10,296 nt of DNA, taken from assembly GCA_900321195.1 (NCBI GenBank), contig ONVG01000062.1, forward strand, positions 1 to 10,296. Reading direction: 5' to 3'. Below, piece after piece: positions 6,747-10,296 of the stretch. Below the pieces are notes generated by a model, which worked only from the letters and a program-made list of their open reading frames with translations, was not told where the DNA came from and searched no databases. How positions within the stretch are numbered: the stretch's first letter is position 1; every line of letters begins with the position of its first letter. Position numbers and translations under genes: made by a program. Source of the DNA: an uncultured Eubacteriales bacterium. GTDB lineage: Bacteria > Bacillota > Clostridia > Oscillospirales > Acutalibacteraceae.

Positions 6747-6787
6747 TGCACATCAGGCAATAGTCAAAGCCTGATGTGTATTTTTTT
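6747..6787 (+). terminator. Strong intrinsic terminator after the HD-GYP gene
   Basis: CACATCAGGC (6749-6758) pairs perfectly with GCCTGATGTG (6769-6778) across a 10-nt loop, with two further weak closing pairs outside, and is followed by seven T residues (6781-6787). It isolates the signalling gene from the heat-shock operon. Confidence 0.93.
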
Positions 6788-6872
6788 GGTTTTGGATATA
6801 AAAATATGAAACAGTGAGAAAAAAAGAGAAAATCAAAGAAAAACGGAGTTTAAAATGTGAACGGCACGGAAA

Positions 6873-6889
6873 ATTGACTTTTTCTGACT
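6873..6889 (-). promoter_or_regulatory. CtsR operator, distal minus-strand copy
   Basis: On the minus strand the sequence reads AGTCAGA-AAA-AGTCAAT, two heptads spaced by 3 nt. This fits the CtsR heptad direct-repeat pattern (A/G GTCAAA, 3 nt, A/G GTCAAA) with mismatches at the 3' ends of both heptads. It lies just upstream of the -35 and overlaps the next operator by one base. Confidence 0.6.
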
Positions 6890-6905
6890 TTGACCTTTTA
6901 TGACT
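6889..6905 (-). promoter_or_regulatory. CtsR operator, minus-strand copy over the -35
   Basis: On the minus strand the sequence reads AGTCATA-AAA-GGTCAAA, with one perfect heptad and one near match at the standard 3-nt spacing. The perfect heptad covers the -35 hexamer of the ctsR promoter, so bound repressor would block RNA polymerase. Confidence 0.8.
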
Positions 6906-6918
6906 TTCAATATATAAT
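6890..6918 (+). promoter_or_regulatory. Promoter of the ctsR-mcsA-mcsB-clpC operon
   Basis: TTGACC (6890-6895), a 17-bp spacer and TATAAT (6913-6918) form a near-perfect sigma-A promoter. The predicted start is near 6925, so the downstream CtsR operator covers the beginning of the transcript. Consistent with family knowledge, the operon is transcribed by the vegetative polymerase and controlled by repression. Confidence 0.9.
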
Positions 6919-6928
6919 AAGCTTACAA

Positions 6929-6945
6929 GGTCAAAGAAAGTCAAA
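6929..6945 (+). promoter_or_regulatory. CtsR operator over the transcription start
   Basis: GGTCAAA-GAA-AGTCAAA is a near-ideal CtsR site: a heptad direct repeat with 3-nt spacer, one perfect and one differing only at the allowed A/G first base. It lies between the -10 and the ribosome binding site and is the best of the three sites. Confidence 0.93.
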
Positions 6946-6948
6946 GAC

Positions 6949-6956
6949 AGGAAGTG
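6949..6956 (+). promoter_or_regulatory. Ribosome binding site that decides the ctsR start
   Basis: AGGAAGTG differs by one base from the ideal AGGAGGTG. Its distance favours the ATG at 6963 (6 nt) over the ATG at 6957, which abuts it, and over the GTG at 6954, which is inside it. Confidence 0.6.
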
Positions 6957-6962
6957 ATGAAA

Positions 6963-7424
6963 ATGAAGATGAGTGATATAGTGGCTCAGTACATCATGCG
7001 AATGCTGGACGAGACAGACGGAAATGCAGAGATACAAAGAAATGAGCTTGCAAATATGCTTGGCTGTGTGCCGAGTCAGATCAACTACGTTATTACGTCA
7101 CGTTTCACGCCCGAACAGGGGTATATTGTAGAGAGCAGGCGAGGCGGCGGCGGATATATAAGGATAACGAGAGTTACGGCTGACAGGCGTGTGGCGATAA
7201 TGCATATCGTAAACTCGATAGGAAACAGGATATCATCCGCATCGGCAGAAACGATACTTTCCAACATGTCCGGAAGCAATATGATATCCGAATATGAAAG
7301 GCTGCTTATCTCATCCGCACTTTCGGATAAGGCGTACAGCAGTATACCGCAGGAAAACCGTGATATACTGAGGGCGGCAATAATGAAAAATATGCTCATC
7401 ACACTTGTATTAATAAATAATTGA
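6963..7424 (+). CDS. ctsR: CtsR, transcriptional repressor of class III heat-shock genes
   Basis: CtsR is a dimeric repressor that binds heptad repeats upstream of clp genes and releases them on heat or protein stress. The 153-residue product matches the family end to end. The N-terminal winged helix-turn-helix includes NELANMLGCVPSQINYVITSRFTPEQGYIVESRRGG in its opening 63 residues (recognition region about 27-50), and the wing holds the glycine-rich RRGGGGYIRI (59-68). In Bacillus-type CtsR the tetraglycine loop senses temperature, and the neighbouring arginine is a McsB phosphorylation target; both are conserved here. The C-terminal half (about 75-150) is the alpha-helical dimerisation and McsB/ClpC-interacting domain. 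It is first in the operon, 24 nt before mcsA, and three CtsR-type sites precede it, so autorepression is likely. The start could instead be 6957 or 6954, adding two or three residues. Confidence 0.96.
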   Translation: MKMSDIVAQYIMRMLDETDGNAEIQRNELANMLGCVPSQINYVITSRFTPEQGYIVESRRGGGGYIRITRVTADRRVAIMHIVNSIGNRISSASAETILSNMSGSNMISEYERLLISSALSDKAYSSIPQENRDILRAAIMKNMLITLVLINN

Positions 7425-7448
7425 TAATATATCAGGGAGGTAATAATT

Positions 7449-7958
7449 ATGTTATGTCAGGCATGTGAGAAAAGACAGGCAACGACCCATATCAAAACTA
7501 TCCTTAACGGAGAGCTTAAAGAATACAATCTTTGCAGCGAATGCGCGCAGAAACACGGCTATGCATCGTTCTTCGGTGCGCCGGCGTTTGACTTTGACAA
7601 GTTTTTCGGCAGCTTCATGGACGGCTTCGGAGCATCAAAGTCAAGAAAACGCTGTCAGTGCTGCGGCAGCAGCTTCGAGGATATAGCAAAGACCGGAAAG
7701 GTAGGCTGCGCGGAGTGTTACGATGTATTCTATGAGGAACTTCTTCCTTCTATACAGAGGATACACGGCAGGACAGCTCATACAGGAAAGCTTGCCCATG
7801 CGGCAGGAACCGAAGTCAAGGTACGCAACGAGATAGCAAAATACCGCTCCGAGCTTGAAAAAGCGATAAAGGCTCAGGAATTTGAAAAGGCTGCCGAGCT
7901 TCGTGACAAGATAAAGGAGCTTGAAAAATGCAGCGGCAGCGACAGCTATGCACAGTGA
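7449..7958 (+). CDS. mcsA: McsA, zinc-binding activator of the arginine kinase McsB
   Basis: McsA activates McsB kinase and takes part in control of CtsR and ClpC. The 169-residue product has four zinc-type cysteine pairs, C3-C6, C29-C32, C69-C72 (CQCC, with an extra C71) and C87-C90, arranged as two treble-clef-like halves. A phenylalanine-rich linker (about 41-61, FFGAPAFDFDKFFGSF) joins them. A C-terminal UVR motif (about 126-160, ELEKAIKAQEFEKAAELRDK) is the same type of motif found in the ClpC middle domain and UvrB, and probably mediates protein contact. The ATG at 7449 has a strong AGGGAGG (7434-7440) at 8-nt distance. It is the second gene of the operon and is followed after 14 nt by mcsB, so the two are almost certainly translated together. 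All cysteine pairs are intact. Confidence 0.96.
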   Translation: MLCQACEKRQATTHIKTILNGELKEYNLCSECAQKHGYASFFGAPAFDFDKFFGSFMDGFGASKSRKRCQCCGSSFEDIAKTGKVGCAECYDVFYEELLPSIQRIHGRTAHTGKLAHAAGTEVKVRNEIAKYRSELEKAIKAQEFEKAAELRDKIKELEKCSGSDSYAQ

Positions 7959-7972
7959 AGGGAGTGACAGAT

Positions 7973-9031
7973 ATGCCAAAGAGCAAATATACGGATCTCA
8001 AAAACGTAAGTGATGTCGTTATCAGTACGAGGATAAGATTTGCAAGAAATCTGAGGGAGTTTCCTTTCCCGTGCAGGATGAATGACGAAAAGAAAAGGAG
8101 AGTAGCCGGAATAGTAAAGGCAGCTGTGCTTGACGGCCATTCGGCAATATCGGACAGGTTCAGCTATATACAGATGTCGGAGCTTACTCAGGAGGAAGCT
8201 GTATCGCTTGTTGAGCGCCACCTTGTAAGTCCTGAATTCATCTCTGAAAGACAGGGCAGAGGACTTCTTCTTCTTGATGATGAGTCTGTCAGCATAATGA
8301 TAAACGAGGAGGATCATGTAAGGATACAGGTAATAGGTCAGGGAATGAAGCTTGACGAGACCTTTGACCTTGCGGACAAGATAGACACACTTCTTGATGA
8401 ACAGCTTGACTTTGCATTCAATGACAAGCTTGGATATCTTACACAGTGCCCGACAAATATCGGTACGGGAATGAGAGCATCATTAATGCTGCATTTGCCT
8501 GCACTCAAAGAGAGCGGAGCAATGGGAAAGATAAGCGCATCGCTTTCAAAGCTGGGACTTGTTATAAGAGGCATCTACGGAGAGGGCACAGAGCCGAGCG
8601 GAGCTATTTATCAGCTTTCAAATCAGGTAACGCTTGGCATATCCGAGAGAGAGGCTATAAACAATTTAAGGGATATAGCCTTCCAGCTCGTAACTCAGGA
8701 GAGAAATGCAAGAGAAGCGCTTTCTGATAATATAAGTGTGCTTGACAAGATATACCGTTCATACGGCATACTCTTGTATGCAAGACTTGTCAGCAATGAA
8801 GAGTGCATGAAGCTTATCTCGAATGTGCGCTTCGGCGTTGAGATGGGACTTTTCGATAATATAGATATCGACACGATAAACAGACTTATAGTTGAGATAC
8901 AGCCTGCAACTCTTATGAAGAATGTCGGAAAGAAGCTTACCGCAGTTGAGCGCGACCATATCAGAGCCGAGCTTGTAAGAACGGCTATATCACAGCATAA
9001 GATACCTACAAGTCACAGACTTGAAGAATAA
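7973..9031 (+). CDS. mcsB: McsB, protein-arginine kinase
   Basis: McsB phosphorylates arginines on misfolded proteins and on CtsR, and phosphoarginine is the degradation tag read by ClpC. The 352-residue product has the guanidino-kinase phosphotransferase fold: ATP-binding STRIRFARNLREFP (18-31), NEEDHVRI (111-118) with the catalytic glutamate, QCPTNIGTGMRAS (158-170) with the conserved Cys159, and the YGEGTEPSG loop (202-210). Near the end is RDHIRA (327-332), matching the RDxxRA pocket that binds phosphoarginine and controls the kinase in Bacillus-type enzymes. Length is close to B. subtilis McsB (363). The ATG at 7973 is preceded by AAGGGAGTG (7958-7966). An upstream in-frame ATG at 7928 lies inside mcsA, lacks a good site and adds residues unlike the family. 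It is third in the operon with a 38-nt gap to clpC. Confidence 0.97.
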   Translation: MPKSKYTDLKNVSDVVISTRIRFARNLREFPFPCRMNDEKKRRVAGIVKAAVLDGHSAISDRFSYIQMSELTQEEAVSLVERHLVSPEFISERQGRGLLLLDDESVSIMINEEDHVRIQVIGQGMKLDETFDLADKIDTLLDEQLDFAFNDKLGYLTQCPTNIGTGMRASLMLHLPALKESGAMGKISASLSKLGLVIRGIYGEGTEPSGAIYQLSNQVTLGISEREAINNLRDIAFQLVTQERNAREALSDNISVLDKIYRSYGILLYARLVSNEECMKLISNVRFGVEMGLFDNIDIDTINRLIVEIQPATLMKNVGKKLTAVERDHIRAELVRTAISQHKIPTSHRLEE

Positions 9032-9069
9032 AAGGGAATAGATAATATACAGACAGGGAGGAAAGAACT

Positions 9070-10296
9070 ATGTATAAATTCAACGGTTTTACGGAAAAGG
9101 CAAACAATGCGATAAATCTCGCGATAGAGTCTGCTCAGGAGCTTGGACATACCTATGTCGGCAGTGAGCATATACTCCTGGGACTTTTGAAAAACGGCGA
9201 CGGCGCTGCATACACCGTACTTGAACAGTGCGGCGCAGACGCCGGCAAGCTTGAACAGCTTATCAGACAGGAGATAGGAACAGGCGATACAACAAGGCTT
9301 TCTCCCGAAGATTTTACTCCGAGGACAAAGAATGCCTTACAGCTTGCAGTAATGCAGGCGGCAAAGCTTGGACATAACTATGTCGGAACAGAGCATCTTC
9401 TTATAGCGCTCATATCCGATACTGACAGCTATGCTGTACGTTTTCTCGGAAGAATGGGCGTAAGAGTGCCGGATATCATAAGACTTCTCAAGGAAGCGCT
9501 TGGCTCGTCATCAAAGAACGAGAACGAATATAACAGCGGCGGCTCATATTCACCTGACGGAAGCGAAAAGTCCGGAAATACCAAAATGCTTGACAAGTTT
9601 GGCAGGGACCTTACGGAAATAGCTAAAAAGGGCGGCATAGACCCCGTTATAGGCAGACAAAACGAGATAGAGAGAGTAATACAGATACTTTCAAGGAGAA
9701 CAAAGAACAATCCTTGTCTTATCGGTGAGCCTGGTGTCGGCAAAACGGCTGTAGCAGAGGGACTTGCCTTGAAGATAGTTTCCGGAGATGTGCCCGAACC
9801 GCTGAAGGACAAGAGGATAGTTGCTCTTGACCTTACAAGCATGATAGCAGGCACAAAGTACAGGGGCGATTTTGAGGACAGGATAAGCAATGCTGTAAAT
9901 GAAGTCAAAAAAGCAGGAAATATCATACTGTTCATTGATGAGCTCCATACAATAATCGGCGCAGGCTCGGCGGAAGGCTCGGCAGATACCGCTAATATCC
10001 TTAAACCTTCTCTTGCAAGGGGAGATTTTCAGGTTATCGGCGCAACGACAATAAACGAGTACCGCAAGTATATCGAAAAGGATGCGGCGCTTGAAAGACG
10101 TTTTCAGCCGGTAACTGTAGGCGAACCTACAGAGCAGGAAGCAGTGCTGATACTCAAAGGACTGCGTGACAGATACGAAGCGCATCATAAGGTAAAGATA
10201 ACTGATGAAGCGATAAATGAAGCTGTAAAGCTTTCGTCAAGATATATAGCCGACAGATTTTTGCCCGATAAGGCTATCGACCTTGTTGATGAAGCG
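9070..10296 (+). CDS. clpC: ClpC, AAA+ unfoldase of the ClpCP protease (3' end outside window)
   Basis: ClpC unfolds adaptor-delivered or phosphoarginine-tagged proteins and threads them into ClpP. The visible 409 codons hold the N-terminal Clp_N double repeat (about 1-145; LGHTYVGSEHILLGLL at 26-40 and LGHNYVGTEHLLIALI at 100-115), which is the docking surface for MecA and phosphoarginine. A Gly/Ser/Asn-rich linker follows (146-171), then the D1 ATPase with Walker A GEPGVGKT (219-226), pore loop GTKYRGDFE (261-269), Walker B ILFIDE (286-291), sensor GATTINEY (324-331) and arginine finger ALERRF (340-345). The frame is open to the last base, so the middle domain, D2 and the ClpP-binding loop lie beyond. 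ClpC rather than ClpB or ClpA is supported by the operon and the N-domain, but the diagnostic UVR middle domain is not visible. The ATG at 9070 follows AGGGAGG (9055-9061). Confidence 0.96.
   Translation, partial: MYKFNGFTEKANNAINLAIESAQELGHTYVGSEHILLGLLKNGDGAAYTVLEQCGADAGKLEQLIRQEIGTGDTTRLSPEDFTPRTKNALQLAVMQAAKLGHNYVGTEHLLIALISDTDSYAVRFLGRMGVRVPDIIRLLKEALGSSSKNENEYNSGGSYSPDGSEKSGNTKMLDKFGRDLTEIAKKGGIDPVIGRQNEIERVIQILSRRTKNNPCLIGEPGVGKTAVAEGLALKIVSGDVPEPLKDKRIVALDLTSMIAGTKYRGDFEDRISNAVNEVKKAGNIILFIDELHTIIGAGSAEGSADTANILKPSLARGDFQVIGATTINEYRKYIEKDAALERRFQPVTVGEPTEQEAVLILKGLRDRYEAHHKVKITDEAINEAVKLSSRYIADRFLPDKAIDLVDEA

Noticed and set aside
7928..7972. Upstream ATG extension of mcsB
   Set aside because: It lies inside mcsA, and the GGGAG site at 7960-7964 serves the ATG at 7973, which matches the usual start of McsB.
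9429..10188. Two overlapping minus-strand open frames inside clpC
   Set aside because: They are shadows of the strongly conserved clpC reading frame and have no domain signal.

Overview
The window looks like a chromosomal segment of an anaerobic Gram-positive Firmicute, most likely a Clostridia member of the Ruminococcus/Oscillospiraceae type. The evidence is the gene order ctsR-mcsA-mcsB-clpC, strong AGGAGG-type ribosome binding sites, heavy use of ATA and AGA/AGG codons, AT-rich intergenic DNA and a DUF3810-type protein. The genus is inferred, because no rRNA or marker gene is present.

Layout, left to right. Positions 1-107 are one end of a CRISPR array (two identical repeats and one complete spacer). 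It is followed by an AT-rich stretch with a perfect-consensus leftward promoter (TTGACA-17-TATAAT) and a terminator-like hairpin lying between that promoter and the array. A beta-class carbonic anhydrase (401-955, +) runs convergently into a MecA-type ClpC adaptor (949-1527, -), and the two overlap by 7 bp. A divergent intergenic region leads to a DUF3810-family membrane zincin-like protein (1707-2738, +). A very large cyclic-di-GMP protein (2857-6735, +) follows. It has an apparently intact HD-GYP phosphodiesterase core surrounded by a receiver, two GGDEF domains and an EAL-like region whose key residues are lost. It ends at a strong intrinsic terminator (6747-6787).

From 6870 to the right edge is the class III heat-shock operon ctsR-mcsA-mcsB-clpC (clpC cut by the window end). 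Its TTGACC-17-TATAAT promoter is covered by three CtsR-type heptad-repeat operators in both orientations. By family knowledge, CtsR represses the operon, McsA activates the protein-arginine kinase McsB, McsB marks proteins with phosphoarginine, and ClpC unfolds the marked proteins for ClpP. MecA is an alternative adaptor for ClpC, so both classical routes into ClpC are encoded within about 9 kb, although mecA is a separate transcription unit.

The points most worth a second look are the signalling protein with one live and several apparently dead catalytic domains, including a C-terminal GGDEF that keeps only the inhibitory-site motif; the conflict between the CRISPR repeat sense and the strong leftward promoter, with a possible attenuator in the leader; and an apparent in-frame deletion just after the metal-binding motif of the DUF3810 protein. 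No cas genes, tRNAs, rRNAs or insertion sequences were seen.
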